Of a stretch of DNA of 64,000 bases, positions 13,147 through 26,159 are shown piece by piece. Position 1 is the first letter of the stretch. Each line of letters starts with the position of its first letter. This stretch comes from Trichopria drosophilae (lineage: Eukaryota; Arthropoda; Insecta; Hymenoptera; Diapriidae). The notes below the pieces were generated by a model, which was not told the origin of the DNA, ran no database searches, and saw only the letters and a list, made by a program, of their open reading frames with translations. Location: contig CM059587.1 in assembly GCA_030407085.1 (NCBI GenBank), positions 45,978,501 to 46,042,500 of the forward strand, read 5' to 3'. Position numbers and translations under genes: made by a program.

Positions 13147-13325
13147 AGATCCTAACATCCTAACAAAATTTGATTCGAAAAGTTTAAAACACGATACGCG
13201 ACACTTTAATCAACATCCGGCCGAAGCCACTCACCCCAATCAGTATCTCACCGCCGTACGTGGTCTTCTCCCGACGCCACTTCGCCCTGACGACGGTCCG
13301 TCGTGACCAGGAGTCGATCCGGAAT

Positions 13326-14258
13326 CAGGGGGCATCAACTGCTATGGAGTAAAGGTACTACCGTTAAGGCGTAGTTCCGCAGTTTTTAGGCGCTGTAGAC
13401 GGCGCTACTAGTATCGAAATAATTGCATGTGTATATCTGATGATACACACACATGCATAGAAATTTTCTCCGAAAACCGGGTTATTCGAGAACACCAGCT
13501 GAAGACAGTTTAAAGTAATTTGCGCTATTTTTCATTTACTGTTATTAAATTAAAAACTATTAGTTTATTTGTAATTAGATTTCACCATTTTGTGAAAGTT
13601 TGACAGCAAAGTCAAGTTGAAGATATCACGAAATTAATACTTTAAAAACCATTCAAATCAAAATACAAAAAAATTCAGTGGAAATAAGTCACCAATCAAG
13701 TGTTAAATATTAAAAGTTAATAAATCAATGTATAATCGCAAAAAGTGTAGATGAACGTTACAATGTACCGCAATATTACGAAAAAATAAAAATAAAAATG
13801 ATTAAAAACTGATTTTTTATAGGACAAAAGTCCAATTGAGTAATATTCGAAATAAAAATACGACATAAATAAAACAATAAAAGACAAAAATGAAATGCAA
13901 ACTGAAATAGTAAAATAAGAGATAAAAATCGAAAAAAGGAAGGCACTGAATTTAGATTAAATTAAAAATAGTCGATAAAACTTTACTGGAATGTATACAA
14001 ACCCACTTTTTATGATATTCATAGATTTTGCATTATTAAATTTAAATTTAACACTAGTTTCTACATAAAATTAAAGTTTTTCACAATTACTGCTCAGATA
14101 AGCAATTTTTCGTTTCAAAAATCGCTTTGTTTTGATTGGTTCCCACGTCACTCCCATACTCCGCTGCAATGTTAGTAGCGCCGTCTACAGCGCCTAAAAT
14201 ACTGCGGAACTACGCCGTAACGGTAGTACCTTTACTCCATAGCAGTTGATGCCCCCTG
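13326..14258. mobile_element. Non-autonomous hAT-like element (933 bp)
   Basis: The termini are CAGGGGGCATCAACTGCTAT and its reverse complement, and inverted similarity extends about 85 bp on each side (to GGCGCTACTA). The 8-bp flanks are TCCGGAAT on the left (13318-13325) and TCAGGAAT on the right (14259-14266), a 7/8 match. CAGGG termini plus an 8-bp duplication are hAT hallmarks. The interior is AT-rich with no transposase. Confidence 0.8.
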
Positions 14259-14269
14259 TCAGGAATGAA

Positions 14270-14640
14270 AAAGAGGCGAGTATCTGGTGGGATATCCTTT
14301 TATAACCATCGCCCTACCCAGCACTTTTGCACAGTCGACAACAAGCTGGGGAATCCGGTGAACAGGCTGGAGCACCCAGTGAACAGCGTGTGGTTATTTA
14401 TTTATGTTTTTGGGGAACACGCTTTCGCCGACAGTAAAAACTAACGCGCCCCGTACCCTCGCTCGACATCGGACCCTCGCAGTGCGCGGTACTTAGGAAC
14501 TAGGCCAACGGCTCTGTTCGAACGCGCGAAATTCAGACATACGGGAGTTGACGAAGTCACCCGTTACAATTTCATTCCGTATTAAACACGTTTCTTTATT
14601 GAAACACAATCTCACCCCCTTATCCTCGACTACGCTCGAC
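14270..14640. other. GC-richer unclassified segment
   Basis: This block is less A+T rich than its surroundings and carries repeated AACAGG and CCGGTGAAC words, a region of CGCGCC, and a late ATTAAA. It could be part of an LTR or a promoter fragment, but no paired LTR or primer-binding site was found. Confidence 0.25.
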
Positions 14641-14834
14641 AGTTCTGTATTACTAATCGCATACGCAATTTATACATAACGCAATACATGTGGGCTTTCT
14701 TTCCATCAGATTTTTTTTATCTACTGATCGACAGAATCTCTTGTCATTCGCGAGAATCTGCTATAACAGCGTAGCGCATCTGCCGAGTACTCGCTCGATG
14801 GAAATCTTTTAGTACCGAAATATACTATTTCTAA

Positions 14835-15360
14835 TATTACAGACGTGGAACAGTTAATTTTGAAGGTTAATAATGTTAAAGTTTGCTCTGGATTTAAGTT
14901 ATCATCTGATCAGGTGACTCATAACATGAAATTGACCTATCAAGATAGTATGGGCATTCAAAGGGCATTATAAATGTTCTTTTCTGTCGAAAAAAACTTG
15001 CGAAAGATGCATTCGTATTAAAAAAACTATCCTTCAACGTACTGCACGAATGAGGAAATGCGAAAAAAGACGTAGAGTGCGTTTTATGGTGGCCCAAATC
15101 AACAATAACTATTGGAAATATTGCGAAAGAAAGAAAGAGCAGCCAAGGTGAGAAAGAATCGTCCACTGAAAAATATTGAAAAACGACGAACAGAGCAATG
15201 AACCAAAGAAAAAATATCTCTGAAATATGTGAGAATAAATTGGATGAATTACTCCGTACACCTGAGAAAGGAAAATCTCTCAGTGAAAATGAATGTACAG
15301 TTGTCAGGGATATTTTGAAGGCAGCAAAATGCACAAATTTGAAAGGAAGGCGTTAAGATA
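14835..15360 (+). pseudogene. Decayed THAP/P-element-like transposase fragment
   Basis: Plus-strand frames, broken by stops and shifts, give a mosaic. It reads VEQLILKVNN and YQDSMG, then TCERCIRIKKTILQRTARM (a CxxC with a basic helix), and near 15240-15355 a block with LDELLRTPEKG, VVRDILKAAK and NLKGRR. This order resembles the coiled-coil/helix-turn-helix part of THAP9/P-element-type transposases, where a similar '...SKAKN.KGRRY' segment precedes the catalytic domain. The catalytic part is absent. The 146-codon frame on the opposite strand (15334-14894) is a shadow. Confidence 0.35.
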
Positions 15361-15989
15361 CGATGAACGCTCGAATGGAAATTGTTCTTGCAGGTACATG
15401 TGTAACAATTCCTTTTGTTACACATTATATATAAATATATTATATGGAAGTAGACCTGTATAGATGAGAAATATATTTAAGAACATAATTTCAACGAGTA
15501 TCTGAAAGAATATATAAATATAAATACAAAAAAAAAGTTAAGATACGATGACTGCTTGACAGTAATCATAATGTGTTAATAACAGATTATTAACTAAGGA
15601 TTTCTAATGTTTTGGAATCTGCCATTAACTGATAGAACTACTGTTCAGTCCGCAAAGTCTGTCGGAGTCGGAGTCGGTTGAGCAGCAAAGGCGATCGCCG
15701 ATTCGGCTGAATTCGTGATCATTTAGCAGTCCACTAGAAGGACTCTCTGAATGAATAGTAGTTTTATTGGCAACACTATTAAGTACACAGTCATTTTACA
15801 TCTAGACTCGCCATCTTGATTTATAAGCGTGATACATTCGGATTTAACGATACATATAGTATCTTAAATTTAAACTCAATCAATCAGAATTAATACAATT
15901 AGTATAGCTAGTTTTAAATTTCTTCGCCCTTAAATATTACGTTTGATGCTCAATACAAATTTGACTAAACTTTTGAATACATTTCTGTT

Positions 15990-18580
15990 GAATAATGACA
16001 AAAAGAATAATGACAGAAAGGATGTAGCCCAATAAGGTCCGTATTTTATCTCCTTGTGAATTTCCGAAATCATAACTTTCCTTTTCTCTTAGGGCAAAGG
16101 ACAGCACCAAAATACATGTTCGATATTGTTATCGTCCGCAACACAATCGCACAAACCTGACTCGAAAATGTCTTTATGATACAAACTTGAATTTAGTGAC
16201 GAGTGGTTAATTCTTAATCTATTTATGGTAATGATTGATTTTCTTGACAGGTCATAGTCGTGGAACCATGGCTTGCCTTTGTCAGAATAGGTTTTCGAAA
16301 TAATATACGCCTTTTACCCTCCCCGTATTTATTATATCAGCTTCGTTTTCGGATTTACATTTAGGCTTATATTTAGTTACCAAATCTGTAAATGGGGTAT
16401 CTATGTTGAGCAGGAAGCAATCGGTAGCACCATATTTGGTACTGGTATCTACCCTCTCATTACCCATGATTCCCACATGGGCTGGATCCAGGTCAACCGA
16501 ATATCCAGACCTAAGTCAGCTACCAGGGCTAGTTTTTGCCTAATTCTAAAAATAAGAAGAGTCGGTCTGGAATTCCTCGTGTAAGTAAGGGCTTTAAGGA
16601 CGCTTTCCCAATCGGAGAATATAATGCTTTTGGTTTTTTTTCTGTATTATTTTGTCTATCGACGTTTCCAATGCCATGCATTCTGCAGTGAAAATGGATG
16701 AGTCATCTGGGATCTTATCATACATTATATATGATTATAAACTATAATCCGCGTTCCGACTCCACGCGGCTTGTTTGAGCCAGTTTGAGCTTTCCTATCT
16801 TCGCCTATCAATTTGGATCCATTTAGTTAAAGAATCTATTATCAAATTTATCATTGGGATTAAGAGCCCTACCGATTATTCTACCCGTACTGATGTCAAT
16901 GTTTGGTATAAAAAAGGAGTGCTTAAATTCCTCTTCAAAACAGAAATAGATGACCATTTTTTTTTATTAGGTGGGCATTTAGCCCATAAAAATGCCATAT
17001 GTCCTGGAAACAATTGACTATTAAGGATGGTTTAAAATTGTGTTGATATGAAATCAATATGAATATATCAAAACATTCCGATGCCGTAATTATATTCTCG
17101 ATATTTTCTTAGTTCTGCGATTGTTATTGTGGCATACATCTAAGAATGTATTTATAGCCAATTTCTTGAAATCGATATTTGACCCCATACAGCACACTGT
17201 CTTGAGGACGTCTTCAGGAGCTCCTCAGGACGTCCAAATGTCCGATTTTATCGTCCTATTAACGTCCTTAAGGCGTCCTGTGTCCTGAGCATGTCCTGTG
17301 AACGTTAACAGGATGGTAAAAGCGGACATTTGGACGCCCTGAGGAGCTCCTGAGGACGTCCCCAGGACAGTGTGCTGTGTGGGACGAGGGGTTTTTTGGA
17401 TTCACCCGTTATGACGTTAATCGGGGTATTGTCTCTTTAACCCATGATGCATCTCAATGCTACATTTTGAATTTTTTTGAGCCTGTAAAGGTTTGCATCA
17501 ATACACGGACATATAAGGAACACCCCATATTCCATTCTTGAGCGTACTGAGGCCTTTTATAGAGATTAGCCAGGATTATGGGGTGCGCCCCTCACCATGT
17601 TTTCCTCAAGCAACTTATGATTCTTAATGCAGATTGACATTTATTTATAGTGTTGTTTACGTGGGTTTCCTAATTCAGTCCGCGATCTAGGTGCATTCCT
17701 AAGAATTTCACACTGTTTGATTCATGAATCGTTGTGTTATTAATTCTTAAATGATAATCGCTGTTAGGCTTCATTTTACCGTGATTAAAGTTTACAAAGA
17801 CGCATTTTGCGGAGCCATTTGCAATCCTCTTTGATTTAAAAATTGAACCAACCTATCCATGCCAAATTCCAAATTTTCAACGTTCGTGTCGATATTGTTG
17901 TCTAAATCCCGAGAATACAATACAATGGCATCCGCAAACTTCTACGTGATACCCACATTGTGCTCAATTTTTCTTGTGTAAATTTCATACAGTCAGGGCG
18001 CTGCCCTAAGCTAAGCTTTAATTTCTATTAACAACTTTATTAACCGTAGAAATATTTGTGCAAAATGTGATGTGGCGTTCCAACAGCAGGTTGTAACCTT
18101 ATGTTTGTAAACAAAAGCGCATACAGACTTTGGAATTTTTAACGTTACAATGTCTTTAATTAAAATGTCCGGGATGACATTATCGTATGCACCATGAATG
18201 CCGACGAAGACCGTGAGTATCTGTTCTTTTTGGAAAAAACCGTGTTGGACGTCCGAAACAAGAATTATAAGGTTACCCGTACACGATCTCCCTTTCCGAA
18301 AGCCGAATTGAGTTTTCGCCAATAGGTTATTTTCCAGCCACCATTATGTAGTCTTTCTTTTAACATTTTTTCTAAAAGTTTGAGTACACATGATGTCAAT
18401 ACGATGGGTCTGACTTTGAATAGTGGTAATTTGGAAATAAGATCATAACTCAATTTGTCGAGGCCAGGAGCTGATTTTAATTTAACATTACTGATAGCAA
18501 AATTTAGTTCTTTAAAAGAAAAGGGAAGCGATAGAAAGTTGGAATTTGGTCATAATTTTGATTTTCTGGTAAATCGTCAA
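15990..18580 (-). pseudogene. R1/Jockey-group LINE relic with RNase H
   Basis: Minus-strand fragments lie in the order expected for a LINE ORF2 with RNase H. RT comes first, at 18453-18011: RPIVLTSCVLKLLEKML, then TQFGFRKGRSCTGNLI, and a palm motif with VGIHGAYDNV. RNase H follows at about 16690-16280: WESVLKALTY, then IPAHVG-like and MGNERVDTSTKYGA. Last is a C-terminal zinc knuckle at about 16200-16080: RLRINHSSLN, then CDCVADDNNIEHVFWCCP. Stops and shifts are frequent, and a 192-bp MITE (17189-17380) interrupts it. The element is inactive. Confidence 0.75.
17189..17380. mobile_element. MITE with ~70-bp terminal inverted repeats
   Basis: ACAGCACACTGTC at the left end is mirrored by GACAGTGTGCTGT at the right. 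The mirror continues through GGAGCTCCTCAGGACGTCC and its complement to about 70 bp. The loop is short and contains GTCCTGTGTCCTGAGCATGTCC. It is inserted into the LINE relic at 15990-18580. The target-site duplication is not clear. Confidence 0.75.
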
Positions 18581-18924
18581 TACACATGGCTATGAGGGAC
18601 TTTAATCATAGGCTCCAGCGACATCTCGCGGCACGTTTGGAACTAAAAATATCTACAATAAGGTGCACAGGAATTTTTAGCGAAAAACAGAGTCAGTATC
18701 AGGATGGAGACTACTGTTAACTGTACCTATTCTGACTCTACAGTATTTTTACATCGGGGGTTTTTTACAGTGTAAATAGCGCTAAGCAGCGTTGGATTTT
18801 ATGTTATACACTATATAACTCTAAGGGTGGTTTTCTATATTCCATTACTGTTACGGGTACTACTTTTTTTTCTCAAAAAGTCTAATATATGTCCCAAAAT
18901 AATATTTTCACCAATTACACAGGC

Positions 18925-20155
18925 TGAGAAAATTCGCGTGACTCTCGGACCCAGTGACCAGAATATACTTTTCCGAAGGTTTTCGTTGCTCTGAACCCGA
19001 ATTCGAGGTCCAAATCTTGCAATTGACTCTAGTTTTCGAGATATCCTAACCTGAAAGTGAAAAAATAGCGACTTTGGGAATTTGAGGTTATGTAGCAGCG
19101 AACTTTTTCTTTTACTAAAAAAAAAACTATTCACGTAATATTAAAGTATAAGTCTTCACCTTTCAAATGCCACGTAGTTTGATGAAATATCTCTTTTTTT
19201 CGCAGAGATATTGCATTTTGAAATTTTCATGTTTTGGAATTTATGTATACCTCATTTGGCAAAGCCCATTAACCCTTTGAAGCATACATTTTTTTTCGCG
19301 CAGAAAGCAGTTAAAAATTGGTACCCGGGAGATTTTGCTGTTCACGAATCTGACCTCAGATTTGCAAAATTCAAAATGGCGGATCTAGGGTCGCGGATCA
19401 AAATGTAAAGTCCCTTGATCAAACTGAAACTGGATACTCCGGGGGTTTCGGGGTGGCTGGTCACGAATTCAGGCATACAATTGCAAAATTCAAAATGGCG
19501 AATCTTAGTGTCCGAAAATCTCAGAGTATCCAGTTTCAGTTACAAGCCCACAAACCCCAAGCCCATAAACAGCAAGCTAACAAACCCAAATCTTGTAAAT
19601 CCTATCCCAATAGAATCCAACCCTTACAGGCTTCATTATGACGATACCGCTCGCAGCTGAACCCAGAGTCACGAAACGAGGACGTGATGGTGTGGTCTCT
19701 ACTTTCGTTGTTGTTGTTATTTTAATTAGTTTGTATTTTTTTTTTAATTTTTAAATATTTTGCAAATCTAAGGCTAGATTCGTGACCAGCGACCGGAGTT
19801 CGGAGGTAAAGTTAATGAATAGCGACCCCGAAATCTCCCGAGTGCCAATTTTTAACTGTTTTCCGCGTGAAGAAAAATGTATGCTTCTAAGGGTTAATGG
19901 ACTTTGCCAAATTAGGCATGCATAAATTAAAAAACATGACAATTTCAAAATGCAATATCTTTGCGAAAAAAAACGAGATATTTAATCAAATGACGCGGCA
20001 TTTGAAACCAAACACGCTATTTTTGCAATTTGAGCTTAGGATATCCCGAAAACTAGAGCCAATTGCAAGATTTGGACCCCGGATTCGGGTTTAGAGCACC
20101 GAAAACCTTCGGAAAAGTATATTGTGGTCCCTGGGTACGAGAGTCACTCGATTTT
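18925..20155. repeat. Large foldback palindrome A
   Basis: Arms of about 500 bp mirror each other around 19540. CGTGACTCTCGGACCCAGTG near 18933 pairs with the complement near 20130. The pair CTAGTTTTCGAGATATCCTA and TAGGATATCCCGAAAACTAG lies at 19030 and 20038. CATTAACCCTTTGAAGCATA at 19269 pairs with TATGCTTCTAAGGGTTAATG near 19880. The inner part contains the 'AAATGGCGGA' repeat. No coding capacity is apparent; the short frames are shadows. Confidence 0.75.
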
Positions 20156-20175
20156 TTTTTTACAAAAATTGAAGA

Positions 20176-21866
20176 TATATTTTTGGTAGACCTTCGGAAA
20201 GACTGGGTCACCTGGAAAAAATTTTATTGACATGTTTTCCGCCTTATTTGGGCTCGCTTAACACGAATCTGAAGTCAAAATTTGTCGCTCGTCCATATCT
20301 TGGCCGCTATATTGAAAAAATATCGAAAAAACGTCCTTTTTTTTAGTTTTTTCCATTTATCTTGAAAACTCGAACTCGCACGAAAAAAAGTTTCAAACAA
20401 AAACAGCTTGAATTTGTCTACAAAAAATATTCAATACAATTTCTTCCTAAAATTGAAAGTAACGCCGTAAATGAAGGTTGAATTTGAGAATGTAGTCAGT
20501 GAATTTCAGAAGGATAGGAACTAGCCGGATTCAAACTCCGCTAGATGGCGAATTGCGATTCCGCGGTCGATACGCGTTCTCGTCCCAATAATAGGTTATT
20601 GTTTTGCTGATTAGGCTGCTTGTTAGTCACAGCAATATACAGCAAAGATGGAATTTACGCATACCCAATTTATTATTGGATGCGCTGATGAGAGATGGTG
20701 TATTCAATTTCTCATTGACGAACAAACGAATTCAGCTTAGTTATGACAATCAGATGTTTCGTTTTTTAATTTTTTACATCTTGCTGAGTATTTGCTCAAA
20801 CGAGGCCACCCGTTAAAAATTAGAATCTCTGCGTTTTTCGACGTGATCGCCGAATTTCAAAAAAACATGATGTCAGCTAGTTCCATCGAGTTACCGACTA
20901 ATTAAGAGGAGGAATACATGAGAACGCACACACCCACAAACGTGCGCAAACGAGCACGTACACATTCACACGCACAGAAACGCGCGCACAAACACACACA
21001 TACACACACACGCACACGCACATACGCACACATGCACACACACAAACAGGTGACGTGACGGCAATGGGAACCACCTGTACAAAGCACCCCGAAGAGACGT
21101 AAACCCGACCGTGCAACCTCCACGCGATACATCTCGGGTAATGCTAATGCCGGAGGTAATGTCAGAAATGATTGATCATACATATCGTGGGATGCTTGGT
21201 TCACCCATAGACGGAGTTTAGGCAAACCAAGAAGGTTAGGTTTTTTTTAGCGGGGGGTCTGGGGGGCCGCAGGCCCACCCAGTAGGCAGCCGAGTGTGGG
21301 CATTATGCTAAAAACAAGCCAAGTCAATTGATCTCATATTCAACCTCCATTTACGGCGTTATTTTTGACATACGAAGAAAATGTATAGGAACTTTTTTGT
21401 AGAGAATTTCGTGCTCTACATTTTTTGGTTGAAACTCTTTTTCGTGCGACTTCGAGTTTTCAAGATAAATGCAAACAATTTTTAAATAGTATATTACTCA
21501 ACGAGGGAGGTAAAATAAAGAATGTCTCAGACTGCGTGCAATTTTTACCCGAGGTAAAGCCGAGGGTGAAAAACATGTAGTCTGAGGCATTCTTTTTTAC
21601 TTCCCGAGGAAAGTATACGATTTTTCTTCATGACAGGGAGGAAAAGAAGTAACTTTCCTCCCGCAAGCGGAAGGAAAGTTACTGCTTTCGTCCCAGTGTG
21701 ATGAAAAATGACATTTTTTCTATGTTTTTTCAATACAGCGGTCAAGATATTTCCGAGCGACAAATTTTGACGTCAGATTCGTGTTCAGCGAACAAAATAC
21801 GTCGGAAAACATGTCAATAAAATTTTTTCCAGGTGACCCAGTCTTTCCGAAGGTTTACCATATTTT
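20176..21866. repeat. Large foldback palindrome B
   Basis: GACCTTCGGAAAGACTGGGT near 20190 is mirrored by ACCCAGTCTTTCCGAAGG near 21837. AACACGAATCTGAAGTCA (20260) mirrors TGACGTCAGATTCGTGTT (21767), and AACGCCGTAAATGAAGGTTG (20461) mirrors CAACCTCCATTTACGGCG (21341). The arms surround a CA microsatellite and a GC-rich block. The right arm carries an extra insertion at about 21490-21700 that includes CAGACTGCG/GTAGTCTG-type symmetry. Confidence 0.7.
20920..21055. repeat. CA-rich microsatellite
   Basis: CACACA, CGCACA and ACACGC runs over about 130 bases. The cysteine/valine-rich open frames on the minus strand (20898-21225) are artefacts of this repeat. Confidence 0.9.
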
Positions 21867-22789
21867 CTAAACGACGGCATTTTGCAGTTAATTGTTTATT
21901 TAGAAAACAAATTTTTTTTTCATATTTGAAATCTAAAAACTTACTCATTTTTTACAACTTAATTCGATACGGTAAAATAAAATTAATGGCAATCTAAACT
22001 ACGTGACCTAATTATGAGGAAAATAAAAAAAAGTAAACAAACATTTAATGTAAACATTACCAAGCTAATTTTGTTTTTGAGAATTGTGACCGATTATTGA
22101 AATTTATTTATATAAAAATTGAATGTATACTAAACACATTCAATCTAAAAAAATTCTCATTCAATAACTATTAGAGACAAACTTAATTATTTTCCAGAAA
22201 TAGCGTAATTGAGCGGCCAAATTCTATAACTCGTTCGACGCTCGAACGGCCGGAAAAGTTTTGCCCAACGAAAAAAAAAGTTAAAATTTTAAAAGTAGAT
22301 ATTTGGATTTTAAAAAATACATGAATGTAGAAAATGACAAACAGAGCAAGTTTTTCCCAAGAATTGTTTAATAATAATGAATAGATTCCGCTTCAATAAA
22401 TAAAAACAATAAAATTTAGAACCAAAATTTTAATTACATTTTAAAACATAAATCGTCATATCTCGGCCAATTATTGTTAAAATTGTTTGAAATTTGTGTT
22501 GTACATCGAACAGATCCTAGTGATGCTGATGAAGTGATAAAGCATTGTAAAAGTTAATTTCGTTATCAACAAATTAATTTTTTTAATGGCAACTGTTGAA
22601 ATCCGCGAATAGTCAACGGCGTCGCCGAAAAGTCTGTGGGGAAATTTCGATTTCAAAAACTTCAAGCGAGTAATTTGTTTCTTACAAGTAGAGGAAGTTT
22701 TTCGGAAAATTTGAAATCGATTGGAATTAAATTCGGAAAGTTATGGCGATTCTTAATAAAGGGCGCGGCGAAACACGGAACGTGTTTTA

Positions 22790-22960
22790 TAGCGTATTCG
22801 GGCGGACTGCACCGCCTGCACTGTCACAGTGCACGTGTTCCGACGGTGAACAACTCACACTCAAACGCTATATGTTTAGCATTATTCTGTGGAGTCTCCC
22901 CAAGCGGTGCAAAACAGTGCAAAAACGGTGCACGCGGTGCAGTCCCCCCCGAATACGCTA
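22790..22960. mobile_element. PIF/Harbinger-like MITE (171 bp)
   Basis: The termini TAGCGTATTCGGGCGGACTG and CAGTCCCCCCCGAATACGCT(A) form an inverted repeat of about 25 bp. They are flanked by TTA on both sides (22787-22789 and 22961-22963), the three-base TWA duplication expected of PIF/Harbinger. The GC-rich interior explains the overlapping open frames here. Confidence 0.75.
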
Positions 22961-23169
22961 TTAGTTCCGTATAAGGAATGCGCGGCTTTTACACTTTTTG
23001 ATGAGCAAGGGTTCAAAATCCTTTACATTGTGGGGCAGCGCGCCCCGATCGCGATTTTGCGCACGAATCTTGTGCACCTCCAAAACCGCGGAAAAGCATT
23101 CCAAAATTCTCCCCCCTTTTTCGAATTCACTTCTGTCCAGTCTGCTGCTAAGTGCGCCTGTGATACCTG

Positions 23170-24440
23170 CGTGAAGTTAACCGGCCATTGTAACGAAATC
23201 GATCGAAAATAGCGCGAATCGTTTGCGATTCGTTTGCGAATGATTGCGATTGCCGATTTTTCGTTTGCGACTTCGTCGTTTTTGAGTTATTTGCAAAAAA
23301 CGACATGGCCGGCTAACTTCACGTTAGCATTTTTGAAAACGCAAATACTCGGCAACCAATCGACCAATTGAGAAATTATAACAATCTCCCGAATATCATA
23401 ATAAATAATGCGAAAATAAACGAATTATCGAAAGTTACTAGATCCAGCCCTCCTCGATATACAAAATCCTTTAAAAGGTTGCGATTTTTTTGCAATCGTT
23501 CTCAAACGTTTGCGATTCGTTTGCGACTTGAGAAAATATAGCAATCTCCCGAATATCATAAATAATGCGAAAATAAACGAATTAAAGGATTTTAGGACAA
23601 TTTTTTTTTATTTTGCAATTGAGCGGAAAATGCACATTTAAATCATAAATCGCAAACGAATCGCCTAATTTGGTCGAAATTTATTGATTGGTTACTGAGT
23701 AAAAGGATTTTGTATATGGAGGTGAGCTGGATCTAGTAAGTTTTGATAATTCGTTTATTTTCTCTATTATATTTGGAAAATTCGCATATTATCTCAATTC
23801 GCAAACGTTTGAGACCGATTGCAAAAAAATCGCAAACCTTTTAAGGGATTTTGAAGCGAACGTGAAGTTAGCCGGCCACGTCGAGTAACTTTCGATAATT
23901 CGTTTATTTTCGCATTATTTATTATGATATTCGGGAGATTGTTATATTTTCTCAATTCGCAAACGAATCGCCAACGTTTGATACCGATTTAAAAAAAATC
24001 GCAAACCTTTTAAAGGATTTTGTATATCGAGCCGGGCTGGATCTAGTAACTTTCGATAATTCGTTTATTTTCGCATTATTTATTATGATATTCGGGAGAT
24101 TGCTATATTTTCTCAATTCGAAAACGAATCGCAAACGTTTGAGACCGATTGCAAAAAAATCGCAAACCTTTTAAAGAATTTTGTATATAATGGGGCATAT
24201 AGGATAATTTATTTTTTTTTATTTTACAACTTATCGGAAAAAGCATTTTTAATTCATAATTCGCAAACGAATCGCAAACGATCAAGCCTAATTTGGGCGA
24301 AATTGGTCGATTGGTTGCCGAGTAATTGCGTTTTCAAAAATGCAAACGTGAAGTTAGCCGGCCATTTCGTTTTTCGCAAATAACTTGCTTAAAGTAGCAA
24401 ACGAATCGCAAACGTTTGAGATCGATTACAAAAAAAATCT
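23170..24440. repeat. Palindromic repeat cluster C ('GCAAACGAATCGCAAACG')
   Basis: GGCCGGCTAACTTCACGTTA near 23308 is mirrored by ACGTGAAGTTAGCCGGCC near 24345. Between them several direct and inverted copies of a block with TCGCAAACGTTTGAGACCGA, TGCAAAAAAATCGCAAACC and GGATTTTGTATAT alternate (near 23490, 23800, 23960 and 24120). Internal foldbacks are nested, so this looks like repeated insertion or duplication within one family. Confidence 0.65.
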
Positions 24441-26159
24441 AAAAAATTTCCGTGATATTTCTAGATGAATTCGGAGAACTTTTCATTCTTACCATTGTAT
24501 TAAAAAAGATCGTTGTTTTTGAGTTAGAACGTCCAGAAAATTTCAAAGAAATTTTCATTGTTGCGGCCATTTGGAGGTCGTTAGAATGATGAAGTGTATA
24601 AAAGTAAAATTTTTCCTTAAAATTGCAGTATTTTATTCACCTTTATTTAGAGTGTCAAAAGAATCCCAATATTCTAAGGGCTCAAAAAAATTGGTAAGAA
24701 TAAATATTTCCCAATTTTTTTGACATTTTTTTTCAAATTCGGCGCCATATTGGAATTCCTAATGGCCGAAACTCAATTTTGACCACCCATTTTGATACAA
24801 AATACTCGATTGAAATAGAAGGAAGAAAAAGTGTCCTTTGGGCATTAATGAGTCAAGCAGAAAAATGAATAAAAAAATCTTCTTTCTTAAAATCTTATAT
24901 ATATTTTTTAACATAAACATACCCGGTATTTACAGATTTATTAAGATACTGACAATGTAGTATTGTACAATTACAGTGTACCAAGGCGTTTACCCTATAG
25001 TTTTCTAAACTTCTTTCTTACATTTAAAAATAGCATATCGAAAACAAGATCTGATAAAGTCGTTGCTTTTGTTAATAAAAACGATCGAACTTGTCGATTT
25101 ATATAATGTTAAAAGTAAGGGTGAGGGGGGAGACAGAGAAACTTCATACAATGAAGTTTCGATTCGACGGTCAATAAAAATTCTAGTCTCTCTCCCACAA
25201 AAAAAAAAACAGATCAATTCCATTCAATTTTACCAGAATTGTTAGAATAACTTATCGCATATTTTTATAACTTAATGGCAAGTTTTGTAAACAAAATAAT
25301 TATTTGTAATGATATTTTGTACTTACAAATTTCCCTACCATAATCAACTGCTAGTATGCTGTCGTATAAACTATCTTCATTTCCTATTCTTATGGAGTTT
25401 ACGCGTTAACCAGCTTTATAATCGGTCTTTTATAGACGAGCTGCATTACAAATAAAATAGAACGACAATTGTTATCGCTGCAGAGTTTACATAAAGTTCT
25501 AATCATAAAATTAAAAAACGCATTTATATGAAAAACTTTTGTAAAATCTATGAACACACGTTATAGATTTTACTAAAAATAATTATTCAGTCGAGGCAAA
25601 CACAATATACGGTTGTGTTTGAACTATAAAATTGCATTAGATGACATACATGTTCGTGTGCGTTTTTTATTACAATGGAGAATGTGATTTTTTCTATATT
25701 ATGTACAGTTGCTTTCACGATGTGTAAAACAGTCCAAATCATTCCTAAGAATATAAACGTCATAATAAACTTCCATTAATTAAGCCCAACTGCAATAGTT
25801 CTTCTGCAAAAATATTTTTGTCTTCCTGAATTACCCACTGATGACAATGTACGAAGTTTTCAAACATATAATTTCCTCAGTAAGCTTATATTCTTGCAGC
25901 GCCGTCTAATTTGATTCAATTCAATTTTCTACTAGCTACCAGCATCTTTCAATTTCTAGTCCCCGAACACGTTAGTCTTGATGTTGCATTTATATCAAAC
26001 ATAATTTATTTAGCCTAAAAGAACATTTTGCTTAGAAATCTAAAATTGATTTTAAATTATCGATAGAATTTCTCTAATGTACCTTAAGTTTTGAAACCAA
26101 CATAAAAACGAACATGGACGGTAGGTTATTTGGCACATCTGGATCCAGAATTGAACATT
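24441..26159. other. Downstream region of Uxs; AT-rich
   Basis: The minus-strand 3' UTR of Uxs should lie immediately below 26160. An AATAAA in the minus sense occurs near 26005 and could serve as a polyadenylation signal. No other gene is visible. Degenerate repeat pieces with GGCCATTTGGAGGTCGTT occur near 24560-24600. Confidence 0.35.

Noticed and set aside
14894..15334. 146-codon minus-strand frame rich in Phe and Ser
   Set aside because: It is the antisense of the better-supported THAP/P-like remnant.
20898..21225. Cys/Val-rich open frames on the minus strand
   Set aside because: They are translations of a CA/CG microsatellite.
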